Shown piece after piece: positions 8,836-18,544 of a stretch of DNA of 64,000 nucleotides. Position 1 is the first letter of the stretch, and each line of letters starts with the position of its first letter. The translations under genes and the position numbers were made by a program. Origin of the DNA: Planctomycetota bacterium (GTDB lineage Bacteria; Planctomycetota; Phycisphaerae; SM23-33); assembly GCA_009908915.1 (NCBI GenBank), contig JAAAOJ010000021.1:1-64000 (forward strand), given 5' to 3'. The notes under the pieces are model-generated. The model made no database searches and had not been told where the DNA came from. It was given only the letters and a program-made list of their open reading frames with translations.

Positions 8836-11800
8836 CTAAGCGTCGCGCTTTTCGCCTCGCTTCAGGGCGCCCTCGCGGACCCAGCAATACAGCACCGGCA
8901 CGACGAAGACGCTCAGCACCACCACCAGCATGCCACCGAAACTCGGAATGGCCATCGGCACCATCACGTCGCTGCCGCGCCCCGTCGAGGTCAGCACTGG
9001 AATCAACGCCAGGATCGTCGTGGCCGTCGTCATCAGGCACGGCCGAATGCGACGCTCGGCGGCCTCGACCGTCGCATCGCGAATGCCCTGGATGTCATCC
9101 GGCTGCCGCTCGCGGAAGACCTGATCCAGGTACGTCGACTGGATCACGCCGTTGTCCGTCGCGATGCCGAACAGCGCCAGGAAGCCCACCCACACGGCCA
9201 CCGTCAGCGTCATCGTCTCCACCTGAAAGACGTCGCGCATGTGGGCGCCGAAGACACTGAGGTCGAGGAACCACGCCTCGCCGTACAGCCACAGCAGGAC
9301 GAACCCGCCCGCCCAGGCAACGAAGATGCCCGAGAATACCAGCAGCGTTGTGACGACCGATTTGAACTGGACGTAGAGGATCAGGAAGATCACCGCCAGC
9401 GCCACCGGCAGGACAATCGCCAGCGTCCGCTGCGAGCGAAGCTGGTTGATGTAGTTGCCCGCAAAGGAGATCTTCACGCCGGCCGGCTGGTTGAGGTTCG
9501 CCTCCAGATACGCCTTGGCCCGCTCGACAACGTCGATCTCCGCCTCGCCGTCGAGCTTGTCGAACAGTACATAGCCGACCAGGAACGTCTCCTCGCTCTT
9601 GATCACCTGCGGGCCGCGGACATACCGGATGGAGGCGAGCTGTTCCAGCGGCACGTGCGAGCCGTCCTTGCCGGCCACCAGGATGCGCCCCAGCGCCTCG
9701 ATGCTGTCGCGCCGTTCGCGCTGGTAGCGGACGCGGACGGCGAAGCGTTGTCGGCCCATGACCGTCCACGTAACCGTTCGCCCGCCGACGGCCACCGCGA
9801 CCACGTCCTGGAAGTCTGCCATCTTCACGCCGTAGCGGGCAAGGGCCTGACGGTCGGGGATGATCTCAAGGTACGGTTTGCCGATGATGCGGTCGGCCTG
9901 GACGGCGTCCGGCTGTACGCCGGGGACCTTCTTGAGCAGCCGCTCGATCTGCAGGCCGACCTGCTCGATCGTCAGCAGGTCCGGCCCCTGGATCTTCACG
10001 CCCATCGGCGCGCGCATCCCGCTCTGCAGCATGACGATGCGGGCCTTGATCGGCATGAGCCGCGGTGCCCGCGTCGTGCCCGGAATGTCGCCGGCCTCGA
10101 CGATGGCGTCCCAGACGTCCTCGGGGCTGCGGATCTCCGGCCGCCAGTTGCGAAACAGCGAGCCGTCATCGTCCGGGATCAACTCGCCGTCGGTGTCGAC
10201 GGCGAAGGCCCGGCCGGTCTGGTCGTCAATGGAGGCAGCGCCCGGCTCGGCGATCCGATACTTGACCCGTCGGCCGGACGCGTCGGTCCGGAACTCCGGC
10301 TTGTAGGTGATGATCGTCTCGATCATCGACACCGGCGCGGGATCCAGCGGCGTTTCGGCCCGGCCGATCTTGCCCACCGCCTGCTCGACCTCCGGCAGCG
10401 CGTGGAAGGCCATGTCCTGGCGGGCGAGTATCTCGCGGGCCTGGCCGATCGAGGCGTGGGCGCTGGTCGTGGGCATGAAGAGGAACGCCCCCTCGTCGAG
10501 ATCGGGCATGAACTGCCGGCCCAACCCGGGCCATCGCTGGCTGGCGCCGACCCACGCGGTCGTGCTTCGCAGGTCGACGGCCGGGACGGCATCGGCGAGC
10601 CAGCCAAAGGTCGCCTCCCAGCCGCGCCAGGCCAGCACGCCCAGCAGCATCACCACGCCGACGAGCGATATGAACGCAACCTTGTGCGCCAGGACCCGTC
10701 GCAGCAGCCACGGGTAGGCCCGAATGAACAGCTTGAAGCCGCCCAGCAGCCCGCCGATGAGCAGACCCACGAACAGGCCATTCCGCACCATGCCCCGCTG
10801 GGGCCCGAGCGGCTCCCAGACGCTCGCCAGCAACACCGTCACCAGCACGGCCACCACGCCGCTGACGATCCACGGCATGCGTCGGCTGACGGCCTCCGGC
10901 AGGCGTTCGCGGGCCATCTCGGCCAGTGCCCAGCCAGCCAGCGCCACACCGGCCAGTACCCAAAGCCCCGAGATCTGCCCCACGCCGTACCCGGCCAGCA
11001 ACACGCCGACGCCGGCCAGCCCGCCGTACAGCCGCGCCCGCCAACGCCGCCTGCGAACCGGCGAGCAGAAGAGAAGCTCCGCCGCCGCGGGAAGCACCGT
11101 CAGCGCAATCAGGATCGAGGCGATCAACGCGAAGGTCTTGGTGAACGCCAGCGGCCGGAAGAGCTTGCCCTCCTGGCCAGCCATCGTGAAGACCGGCAGA
11201 AAGCTGACGACCGTCGTCGCGACCGCGGTCAACACGGCACTGCCGACCTCGCTGGCCGCCCGGTGGATAACCTGCCGGCGCGGCACGTCGGCGGGGGCGT
11301 CCTCAAGGTGGCGCAGAATGTTCTCGGAGATCACGATGCCCATGTCGACAATCGTGCCGATGGCGATGGCAATGCCCGACAGGGCCACGATGTTCGCGTC
11401 CACGCCGAAGAGCTTCATCGCGATGAAGCACAGCAGCACGGCCAGGGGCAGCATGCCGCCGATGAGCATGCTGCTGCGAAGGTGGACGACCATGATGACG
11501 ACCACGATGAATGTGACCAGGATCTGCTCGGTCAGGGCCGACCGCAGCGTTCCCAGCGTTTCGTATATTAACTCCGTCCGATCATAGAACGGCACGATGG
11601 TGACCTGGCTGATTGTCACCCACGCCGGCCAGGCCTCGCGAGGCGTCCCGCGCAGGTGCTTCAGCCAGACGTCCTGATTCAACTCGCCGGCCTCGTCGTA
11701 GGCTTCAAACCCGTTGGCCGCCGCGAAGGCCCGCACGTCCTCCGTCGCGGTCGCTTCGTCGATGAGCACCTTCGCCGGCAGGCCCGGGCGGACCTGCTCG

Positions 11801-12840
11801 ATCTTCGCCTTGACGCTCTTGATCGTCATCAACGGATTCTCGCCGTACCGCGCGACCACCACGCCGCCGACGGCCTCGGCCCCGTCCTTGTCCAGCACGC
11901 CGCGCCGCAGGGCCGGCCCGAGATGCACGTCGGCGACGTTCTCGACGAGCACCGGAACGTGATCGCGCACCGTCACGACGCTCTTGCGGATGTCCTCGAC
12001 CGATTCGATGAACCCCACGCCGCGGGGGAAGTACTCGACATTGTTGAATTCGAGCGTCTTGGCCCCCACGTCGACATTCGAGTGCCGCACCGCCGCGGCG
12101 ACCTCCTCCAGCGACACCTCGTAGTGACGCATCGCGTCGGGGTTCACGTCCACCTGATATTCGCGAACGAAGCCGCCCACCGAGGCGACCTCGCTGACGC
12201 CGTCGGCCGCGGCCAGCGCGTAACGGACGAACCAGTCCTGGACCGTTCGCAGCTCTTCGAGATCCCAGCCGCCGACCGGCTTGCCGTACGGGTCTCGGGC
12301 CGAGCGCGTGGTCGGGTCGCGGCCCTCAAGCGTGTACCAGAAGATCTGCCCCAGGGCCGTGGCGTCCGGGCCGAGTTGCGGGCTCGTGCCCTCGGGATAG
12401 TCCTCCCCCGCCTGGAGGCTCTCGAGCTTTTCCAGGATGCGCGAGCGCGAGGCGTCGAAGCCCATGTCCTCCTCGAAGATCAGGTAGATCGTCGAGAAGC
12501 CGAACATCGACAGGCTGCGGATAGTCTCCACGCCGTCGATGCCCTGCAGGGCCGTCGACAGCGGGTAGCTGATCTGGTCCTGTACGTCCTGTGGCGAGCG
12601 GCCCGGCCAGCGGGTGAAGATGATCTGCTGATTCTCGCCGATGTCGGGAATGGCGTCGGTCGCCACGGGTCGCCGCGGCAGCGGCAGCGCCCAGTCGAAC
12701 GGCGCGACCGACAGGCCCACGCCGACGACGGCCAGGACACCGAGCACCACGATCAGACGATTGGCGAGGCACCAGCCGAGCAGTCGCCCGACGGGGCCGC
12801 GCTGTTCCGGCGTAAGCTGGTCGCGCGGGCTACTCATCAT
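8836..12840 (-). CDS. cusA: CusA/CzcA-type heavy-metal RND efflux pump, enlarged
   Basis: An inner-membrane proton-driven transporter of the HME-RND family (monovalent or divalent metal export) of 1334 residues, about 280 longer than E. coli CusA. Conserved landmarks include the N-terminal periplasmic start PDIGENQQIIFTRWPGRSP, the TM4 proton-relay segment AIGTIVDMGIVISENILRHLE, and the porter segment QSGMRAPMGVKIQGPDL. The extra length sits mainly between TM6 and the second periplasmic loop, where four to five additional hydrophobic helices are predicted (for example GLWVLAGVALAGWALAEMA, IVSGVVAVLVTVLLASVW, VAFISLVGVVMLLGVLAW), plus an insertion in the second porter loop. The start ATG 12840 (or 12837) overlaps the end of the adaptor gene, so the two are co-translated. 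Metal specificity (Cu/Ag versus Co/Zn/Cd) is not proven. Confidence 0.92.
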   Translation of the reverse strand: MMSSPRDQLTPEQRGPVGRLLGWCLANRLIVVLGVLAVVGVGLSVAPFDWALPLPRRPVATDAIPDIGENQQIIFTRWPGRSPQDVQDQISYPLSTALQGIDGVETIRSLSMFGFSTIYLIFEEDMGFDASRSRILEKLESLQAGEDYPEGTSPQLGPDATALGQIFWYTLEGRDPTTRSARDPYGKPVGGWDLEELRTVQDWFVRYALAAADGVSEVASVGGFVREYQVDVNPDAMRHYEVSLEEVAAAVRHSNVDVGAKTLEFNNVEYFPRGVGFIESVEDIRKSVVTVRDHVPVLVENVADVHLGPALRRGVLDKDGAEAVGGVVVARYGENPLMTIKSVKAKIEQVRPGLPAKVLIDEATATEDVRAFAAANGFEAYDEAGELNQDVWLKHLRGTPREAWPAWVTISQVTIVPFYDRTELIYETLGTLRSALTEQILVTFIVVVIMVVHLRSSMLIGGMLPLAVLLCFIAMKLFGVDANIVALSGIAIAIGTIVDMGIVISENILRHLEDAPADVPRRQVIHRAASEVGSAVLTAVATTVVSFLPVFTMAGQEGKLFRPLAFTKTFALIASILIALTVLPAAAELLFCSPVRRRRWRARLYGGLAGVGVLLAGYGVGQISGLWVLAGVALAGWALAEMARERLPEAVSRRMPWIVSGVVAVLVTVLLASVWEPLGPQRGMVRNGLFVGLLIGGLLGGFKLFIRAYPWLLRRVLAHKVAFISLVGVVMLLGVLAWRGWEATFGWLADAVPAVDLRSTTAWVGASQRWPGLGRQFMPDLDEGAFLFMPTTSAHASIGQAREILARQDMAFHALPEVEQAVGKIGRAETPLDPAPVSMIETIITYKPEFRTDASGRRVKYRIAEPGAASIDDQTGRAFAVDTDGELIPDDDGSLFRNWRPEIRSPEDVWDAIVEAGDIPGTTRAPRLMPIKARIVMLQSGMRAPMGVKIQGPDLLTIEQVGLQIERLLKKVPGVQPDAVQADRIIGKPYLEIIPDRQALARYGVKMADFQDVVAVAVGGRTVTWTVMGRQRFAVRVRYQRERRDSIEALGRILVAGKDGSHVPLEQLASIRYVRGPQVIKSEETFLVGYVLFDKLDGEAEIDVVERAKAYLEANLNQPAGVKISFAGNYINQLRSQRTLAIVLPVALAVIFLILYVQFKSVVTTLLVFSGIFVAWAGGFVLLWLYGEAWFLDLSVFGAHMRDVFQVETMTLTVAVWVGFLALFGIATDNGVIQSTYLDQVFRERQPDDIQGIRDATVEAAERRIRPCLMTTATTILALIPVLTSTGRGSDVMVPMAIPSFGGMLVVVLSVFVVPVLYCWVREGALKRGEKRDA

Positions 12841-14854
12841 TGCCCCCGGCGTTTGCGGCGGCTGGCTCGAACGTCTCGACCACCTCGCCGCAGCGCAGCA
12901 TGCGCTCGCCGAAATACGGGTTCGCGACGGTCTCGCCGACCTGCAACCAGTCGGCCCCGGCATTGTTGAACGCCATCGGGCAGTGCATGTGATTCAGCGT
13001 TCGCCCCGCGGCGCCAAACCGCCGCAGCAGGGCCGTGACCTGCTGAGAGATCTCCAGGAACTGCGAGCGGGCGGCTTGGATGTCGTCGGCCCCGCCCAGG
13101 CGCGACAGCGCCTCGCCGGCAGCCTCGGCCCGGCGTGTCCAGACCTGTCGATCCTTGCCGTCGAGCGAGTTGACATCGACAGCCGCGATGGCCTGACCCG
13201 CATCCGCCGCGGCTCGCCGCGCCGTGTCCAGGTTGTCATTCGCAAGCGCCCGCTGGATAGCAACGTAGCCGTCGAGCGCCTTGCCCAGGGCTTCGATGAA
13301 CTCCGGGCCAAGCTCGGCCGGCGGGGCCGGCGTGCGTGCGGCGGCCGTCTCCACGGGCGACTCGGCAATGCGCGAGATCAGGCTCGGGCGGAGCTGGATC
13401 TGCAGCGCGCTGTCGATCAGAAAGTTGCCCCGCACCACCACCCGCTCGCCCGCCTTCAGCCCTTCGCGGACGATGTACCACTCGCCCGCCCGCGGGCCGA
13501 GCACGATCTGGCGGCCCTCGTAGGTCGGCACGTCAGCCGTCGGATCGGCCACGTAGACGATCGCCCGCCGCCCGGTCACCAGCGGCGCCGAGGCGGGGAT
13601 CACCAGCGGCGCAACCTCGGCGGCCTCGTCGGCCGAGACGTACCCCAGGGCCGACGTGGCCACCAGGTCCATACCGCACTCGGGACACTGGCCGGGCTCG
13701 CCGGCGATGACCTCGGGGTGCATCGTGCAGATGTACTTGTCGGCGAGTTGCGGCTCCATGACGCGTCCGCCGCCGGCCAGGCGGCTACGGGCGACAGCCC
13801 GGATGAACATGCCGGGCTTCAGTCGCCCGTCGGGGTTCGGCACGTTGACGCGGAGACTGACGGTTCGCGTGCCGGCATCGAGCACCGGATGGATCAGGCT
13901 GATCGTGCCGCTGAAGGTTTCGCCGGGGTAGGCCACCGTCGTCAGATCGACCGGCTGGCCGTACCGCAGCCAGGCCAGGTCCGACTCGTACGCATCCAGC
14001 CGCACCCACACCTGCGAGAGGTCGGCCACCGTGTAAATCCGCATGCCGGTCCGCACGTACATGCCCTCGCGGGCGTGCTTGTCGACCACGATGCCACCGA
14101 CCGGCGAGCTGATCGTCATGTGATCGTCGGCCTTGCCCCGCTGTGCGATGGTGGCGACCTGCTCCTGCGAGATGCCCAGCAGTCGGAGTTTCTCGCGGGC
14201 GGCTTCCAGCGTGGCGCGGGTGCTCTCGGCGACGATGCCGCCGCCGTTGGCGGCCAGCCCCTCGACGGCGCGGCGGGCCTGGATGTACTCCTCCTGAGCG
14301 GCCAGCAGGTCGGGACTGTACAGATCGGCCAGATGCTCACCGGCCGAGACGGGCACGCCCGTGCTGTCGACGTACAGGCGGTCGATGCGACCGGGCACCC
14401 AGGCCGCGATGCTGGCCAGCTTCGTCTCGTCATAGTCCACCTTGCCAACCATCCGGACGTCGCGCGTCACGTACCGTCGCTCGGCCGGGGTCGTACGGAT
14501 GTCCATCATGGCCGCCCCGGCCCGGCTGGTGGTGAAGACCGGCGCGCCGCGGGCACCGCCCTGGTCGGTTACCGTAACCAGGTCCATGTTGCAGATCGGG
14601 CAGAGGCCCGGTTTGCTGCGACGCACCTGCGGGTGCATCGAGCAGGTCCACTCCTCGATCTCGGCGCGCCGACCATGGCCGTCCGCCTGGCCACGGGCAA
14701 CCGGCCGCTTCGGCGTAAACGCCGCCTGCAGCAGCATGCCCAGCAACAGGCTGACGACGGCGACAACCACCCAGCCGCCCCGGGTGGCAAGGAACCTGCC
14801 CGCGCGGGCGAGGTCCATACGGGCAAAGGTCGACTTGTCACGGTCGGCATTCAT
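12830..14854 (-). CDS. cusB: CusB-type membrane fusion protein with two heavy-metal-binding domains and DUF3347-like tail
   Basis: The periplasmic adaptor of the pump, 674 residues. A membrane anchor at about 29-46 (VVVAVVSLLLGMLLQAAF) is followed by a heavy-metal-binding motif WTCSMHPQV...CPICNMDL (69-92), the barrel-sandwich and beta-barrel MFP core (about 105-360), and then a second copy of the same motif, YICTMHPEV...CPECGMDLV, near 375-400. The last 180 residues, with LGKALDGYVAIQRALANDN and HCPMAFNNAGADWLQ, resemble DUF3347, which is found in copper-associated proteins. These Met/Cys/His motifs point to Cu or Ag. It lies 63 bases after the outer-membrane gene and overlaps the pump gene. 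Confidence 0.92.
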   Translation of the reverse strand: MNADRDKSTFARMDLARAGRFLATRGGWVVVAVVSLLLGMLLQAAFTPKRPVARGQADGHGRRAEIEEWTCSMHPQVRRSKPGLCPICNMDLVTVTDQGGARGAPVFTTSRAGAAMMDIRTTPAERRYVTRDVRMVGKVDYDETKLASIAAWVPGRIDRLYVDSTGVPVSAGEHLADLYSPDLLAAQEEYIQARRAVEGLAANGGGIVAESTRATLEAAREKLRLLGISQEQVATIAQRGKADDHMTISSPVGGIVVDKHAREGMYVRTGMRIYTVADLSQVWVRLDAYESDLAWLRYGQPVDLTTVAYPGETFSGTISLIHPVLDAGTRTVSLRVNVPNPDGRLKPGMFIRAVARSRLAGGGRVMEPQLADKYICTMHPEVIAGEPGQCPECGMDLVATSALGYVSADEAAEVAPLVIPASAPLVTGRRAIVYVADPTADVPTYEGRQIVLGPRAGEWYIVREGLKAGERVVVRGNFLIDSALQIQLRPSLISRIAESPVETAAARTPAPPAELGPEFIEALGKALDGYVAIQRALANDNLDTARRAAADAGQAIAAVDVNSLDGKDRQVWTRRAEAAGEALSRLGGADDIQAARSQFLEISQQVTALLRRFGAAGRTLNHMHCPMAFNNAGADWLQVGETVANPYFGERMLRCGEVVETFEPAAANAGGNDE

Positions 14855-14917
14855 GCACCACCTCGTACGGGTTGTTCATGCAGACATTCAGAGAACGAAC
14901 GACCGGCTGCGGAGGTT

Positions 14918-16297
14918 TCATCTCTGCTTGCCGACAGCGGTGACCGGTCCGGCCAGCATCGCCTCGATGCGGACGAGGGCTTTGGCGCGATCGGCCCGCG
15001 CGCGGTCGGCGGCGAGGGCAAACTCCAGAAGCACGCGCTGGGCATCGACGAGATCCAGGAAACTGCTCGTCCCGCCGCGGAAGGCCGACTCCTGCGTCTT
15101 GACGAGTTGCTCGGCCTGGGGCTGCAGCGTCCGGCTGTAGAGATGGAACTTCCGCTCGGCGTCGCGGTAGTTGTAGATGGCCTGCTTCAACTCGGCGGCC
15201 AGATCGGTCTCCTTCTGCCGCGAGGCGAGAACGGCCGCCCGATGCCGGTGGCGGGCCTCGCGAATGCCGGCCTCGATGCGTTCGATCCAGATCGGCACGT
15301 TGACGCTGGCCGTGACGGCGACCGCGTCTTTGCCATCGTCGCCGGGGTGTCGCCCGGCCGTCGAATCGTTGATGTCGGTGTAGTCCGCGCCGAGCGTGAG
15401 GTCCGGCACGTAGGCAAGTTTGGCCAGCTTAATCTGATCGTACGTGCGGCAGTTCTCTCGCAGCATGGCCGCCCGTTCCGGATTGGACTGCAGCATCTCG
15501 GCCATCAGCAATTCATCGTCCAACGCGACAGCGGGCTGCTTGATGGGCGCAGGCGCGGGCACCTCGGCCGACGCCGGTCGGTTCAGCGCCGCGTTCAGCC
15601 GGGCGGCGGCCGGGCCGCGAAGGTCCTGCAGGCTCTTGAGGCGATCGTCGAGCTTGCCCAGTTCCACCTGGGCGCGAATCACGTCGGGATGGCTGGCGGT
15701 GGCGGCCTTGTACTCTGTGCGAGCCACGCCTTCGAGGTGCTCGACGAGGCGGCGGTTCTCGGCGACGACCTCGATGCTGCGATCGAGGTAGTACAGCTCC
15801 CAGTAGGCGTCGGCGACGCGCTGCCGCAACTGCCACCGCTGCTGCCGGAAGGCATCCTCGGCGGCCCGGGCGGCGTCGCTGGCCTGCCGCGCACGGAGCA
15901 CGAGCTTGGCCCACCACGGGAAGGTCTGCCAGACGCCCACGCCCTGCCGCATGGCCCCCACGCGCGTCTCAACCTCACTGATGTAGTAGCGGTAGCTCAA
16001 ACGTGGGTCCGGCAGCGACCGGGCTTGCGGCACCTGCTCGACGGCCGCCTTCCAGCGATTGAAGGCCGCCTCCAGCCGGTGGTTGTGGAGGGCGGCGTAG
16101 GCGACGTAGTCGTCGAGGGTCGGCTGGGCGGGCAACTGCTCGACGGCGGGCAGGGCGGCGGTCAGCTTGGACTCGAACGCGCCGCGGGCGTCGTCGCGGA
16201 AGCGGTCGAAGACGGCGTGGTCGTGGCGGGGCAGCCCGCAGCCTGTCAGTAGCAGCGTCAGCATCCCCGCCGGAACGAATGCGACATGTCGGCTCAT
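14918..16297 (-). CDS. cusC: TolC/CusC-type outer membrane efflux lipoprotein
   Basis: 459 residues forming the outer-membrane channel of the tripartite pump. The N-terminus has a lipobox (LTLLLTGCGLP), so the mature protein is probably lipidated at Cys21. The two halves show the long helical hairpins of the OEP family (WQLRQRVADAYWELYYLDRSIEVVAENRRLVEHLE; DLAAELKQAIYNYRDAERKFHLYSRTL). ATG 16297 has AAAGGTCA upstream. It is the first gene of the three-gene operon cusC-cusB-cusA. Confidence 0.9.
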   Translation of the reverse strand: MSRHVAFVPAGMLTLLLTGCGLPRHDHAVFDRFRDDARGAFESKLTAALPAVEQLPAQPTLDDYVAYAALHNHRLEAAFNRWKAAVEQVPQARSLPDPRLSYRYYISEVETRVGAMRQGVGVWQTFPWWAKLVLRARQASDAARAAEDAFRQQRWQLRQRVADAYWELYYLDRSIEVVAENRRLVEHLEGVARTEYKAATASHPDVIRAQVELGKLDDRLKSLQDLRGPAAARLNAALNRPASAEVPAPAPIKQPAVALDDELLMAEMLQSNPERAAMLRENCRTYDQIKLAKLAYVPDLTLGADYTDINDSTAGRHPGDDGKDAVAVTASVNVPIWIERIEAGIREARHRHRAAVLASRQKETDLAAELKQAIYNYRDAERKFHLYSRTLQPQAEQLVKTQESAFRGGTSSFLDLVDAQRVLLEFALAADRARADRAKALVRIEAMLAGPVTAVGKQR

Positions 16298-16689
16298 GCG
16301 GTCGTGACCTTTCGTCTTCGCCTTCAGCCACACGGGCTGGAATGTCGAACAAGCTCCTGTGGCGTGCCCTTTCGGCTCATTCTACGCGCTGCATGTCTGA
16401 CAATCCACGACCGCCCTGCTCCTTCTTGAGCATTGCGCTTGGAGCGGTTTGTGGAAATCCTGTCGTGCCCATGCTGTCTGCGGTGTTGGCTGTCTGCGTG
16501 TCGGCTCTTCTGGCCTGACAGTAGAACGCGAAGAGACAAACTCGCTCGACTCGCATTCGAGCAACTCCATCATCTCCCGGTGGCCCTCCTCCTTGGCAGT
16601 ATCGGCGGGGGTGTTCCCGAACTCCTCTTTCAGATGTCGGTCGGCGCCGTGCTCGATCAGCAGCCTGGCAATCTGCAACCATTGCTTTC
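16298..16689. other. Intergenic region holding an ankyrin remnant
   Basis: Between the efflux operon and the uridylyltransferase gene. Only the ankyrin fragment described separately is recognisable; the operon promoter is presumably here but no strong match to consensus was found. Confidence 0.4.
16550..16687 (-). pseudogene. Ankyrin-repeat gene fragment
   Basis: One frame encodes a full ankyrin repeat plus part of another: ARLLIEHGADRHLKEEF, then GNTPADTAKEEGHREMMELL. The upstream part of that frame is only an out-of-frame shadow of the uridylyltransferase gene, so no start exists; it begins abruptly within three bases of that gene's stop codon. A truncated remnant left by rearrangement is the simplest reading. 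Confidence 0.6.
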
Positions 16690-18126
16690 TCAGCGCGAGC
16701 CGCCGATTTGTCCGCGCGAGCCGAGGTAAAAGCTCTGACCCGGCGAGATGCTGATGGACTTGTCGACCTTGGCGGCGAGTTCGTCGGCGGAGTCGGCGAA
16801 CAGGGGTGATATTTCGATCGCCGCGGCGACCTGGCCGTCGGCGTCGCGCGGCACCTCGATGCCGGCCCGTTCGAGCCAGTTGGCCCACATGCGGACCTGG
16901 TCGTGCAGGCTCGTCGCCGGTGAGTCGGCGCCGTCGGCGTTCTTGATCGGACTGAACTCCTCTTCGCGACGGGTCTCGTAGATCACCGTCTCCTCGGCCA
17001 TCTGCATGGCATCGAAAACGAACATCTCAAGCTTGACGGCGTTGGGCTGTTCGGGCTGGACCTGCTCGCCGGTTTCCGGATCGATGTACGGAACCTTCTT
17101 GTCCGCGCGGTGCCACGGCAGCTTGCAGCGGCCGCCCTCGGTCAGGCGCGCGACGAACTCGCGCGAGATGATGTGGATGGCGATCGAGCCGGCCGAGAAT
17201 TTCAGCCGCCCGTCCTCGCGCGTGGCGTAGGCCAGGTTGTCCGGCATGTCGGAGTACTCGATCACGTGGATCGTGCCGTCCGAGACGCAGAAGTTGCCCA
17301 ACTTCTCCAGCGGGTGGCGTTTCGGCAGGGCCTTGGCGGACATCTCCGCACCGGCCAGGTCGTGCAGGCCGATGAACGTCGCGTCGATGCTGTTGACCAG
17401 CGGATTGTCGACCTGGAAATAGCTGATGACCTCGATGCCACGGTCGACCATGTCGTCCAGCGCGCCGCTCTTTCGCATAGCGGTCAGGCTGCCGCCGTGG
17501 CCGTCCGGGCTGGTGGCGGGGCGGTAGGGCCGCGCCAACATCAGCTTGCCGTCGTAGTTGATGGCCGGCATCGTGCCCTGCTCGAAGAAGATCACGTCCT
17601 TCGGGCTGAACCCCCAGTAGTCATTCTGGCGGAAGTGCGCCTTGGTGGCCGTGTCGTTGATCGGGCTGGTCATGACATACCACGGGATCGTCGTTCGGTG
17701 ACGAGTGGCCGCGGCGCGGATTTTCTCGGCAAACAGGCGGAACAGCGGCTTGTTGACGACGGGGGTGGCCTCAAAGCAGCCCTTGGGTCCTTCGTAACCG
17801 AGGCGCGTGCCCTGGCCGCCGGCGACGGTAAAGGCCGCCACCTTGCCCTCGGCGACAAGCTGCTCGCCGCGGCGCCGGGCCTCCTCGGCCTGGTCGCCCC
17901 CGCCGTAGGGCACGGTCTCGGGCGGCCGTAGGTCGCTGGGGATCTCGACCTCGGGCGTGTGCTTGACGAACTGCTCGCTCAGATCGTCGATCTGGTCGAA
18001 GTCGATGGCGACGAGCTGGTTGAGCAGCAGGTCCTGCTGTTCCTCGTTGAGATCGTCGTAGAACGCCAGCAGGTGCTCCTGGCCGTGGGCTTCGAGCGTC
18101 TTGCGGATTTCAGCTACATCGGTCAT
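16690..18126 (-). CDS. UDPGP-family uridylyltransferase (UDP-GlcNAc/UDP-glucose pyrophosphorylase type)
   Basis: A 478-residue cytoplasmic enzyme making UDP-sugars from UTP and a sugar 1-phosphate. The nucleotide-binding signature FTVAGGQGTRLGYEGPKG (about residue 105) and the sugar-binding YFQVDNPLV and KLEMFVFDAM motifs match the eukaryote-like UAP1/AGX branch, which is unusual outside PVC and some other bacteria. ATG 18126 is used because upstream in-frame codons are not conserved in character. UDP-N-acetylhexosamine synthesis is more likely than UDP-glucose from the motifs, but the substrate is not certain. Confidence 0.87.
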   Translation of the reverse strand: MTDVAEIRKTLEAHGQEHLLAFYDDLNEEQQDLLLNQLVAIDFDQIDDLSEQFVKHTPEVEIPSDLRPPETVPYGGGDQAEEARRRGEQLVAEGKVAAFTVAGGQGTRLGYEGPKGCFEATPVVNKPLFRLFAEKIRAAATRHRTTIPWYVMTSPINDTATKAHFRQNDYWGFSPKDVIFFEQGTMPAINYDGKLMLARPYRPATSPDGHGGSLTAMRKSGALDDMVDRGIEVISYFQVDNPLVNSIDATFIGLHDLAGAEMSAKALPKRHPLEKLGNFCVSDGTIHVIEYSDMPDNLAYATREDGRLKFSAGSIAIHIISREFVARLTEGGRCKLPWHRADKKVPYIDPETGEQVQPEQPNAVKLEMFVFDAMQMAEETVIYETRREEEFSPIKNADGADSPATSLHDQVRMWANWLERAGIEVPRDADGQVAAAIEISPLFADSADELAAKVDKSISISPGQSFYLGSRGQIGGSR

Positions 18127-18544
18127 GGTGGTCTCCGGACTGGCGGCCGCTACGATTGCCAACGCCCCAGAGCCTAGACGCCCCGGCCGCTTCTGTCAAT
18201 AGGCGGAAGCCGCGGGTCGGCCGGACGCGACCTGCCGGTTGGCGGGCGGTCCGGCCGCGTCGTTCGGCGGCGATCCGGTCGAAGGTGTGGCCGCAATTGG
18301 GTGGCGGTGAGACAACGTCGTCCATGGCGCATTTCAACATGATTACGCTCCCCGGGCAGAGAGGTCCAAGCGAAGAAACGCTGGCTGGTCCGTATGCCAC
18401 CACATTCCGACCGAACCCCGGTCGATGTGAGTCCAGAACGGCGCTTGACAGAATCGGCCTGAATCCCTAGCATCGCATAGTTTATCGGCAGGCACTGGTC
18501 TGCATGGAATGTCTGTCTTTGGAGCGGCGGGAAGGAGCTTCGCC
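18127..18544. other. Divergent intergenic region
   Basis: It separates the uridylyltransferase gene from the SPOR-like gene. It contains the promoter at 18445-18473 and GC-rich sequence without other recognised elements. Confidence 0.5.
18445..18473 (+). promoter_or_regulatory. Sigma70-type promoter for the SPOR-like gene
   Basis: TTGACA at 18445-18450, a 17-base spacer and TAGCAT at 18468-18473. A perfect -35 box and correct spacing support it; the -10 box matches four of six positions. It lies about 70 bases before the start codon. Confidence 0.5.

Noticed and set aside
9241..11571. Long plus-strand frame opposite cusA
   Set aside because: Same reason: the translation is charged and His/Gln-rich without motifs and lies antisense to an obvious RND pump.
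12641..16252. A very long plus-strand open frame (about 1200 codons) opposite the efflux operon
   Set aside because: It is antisense to cusC and cusB, which have clear families and motifs. High GC reduces stop codons, and its translation has low complexity without recognisable domains.
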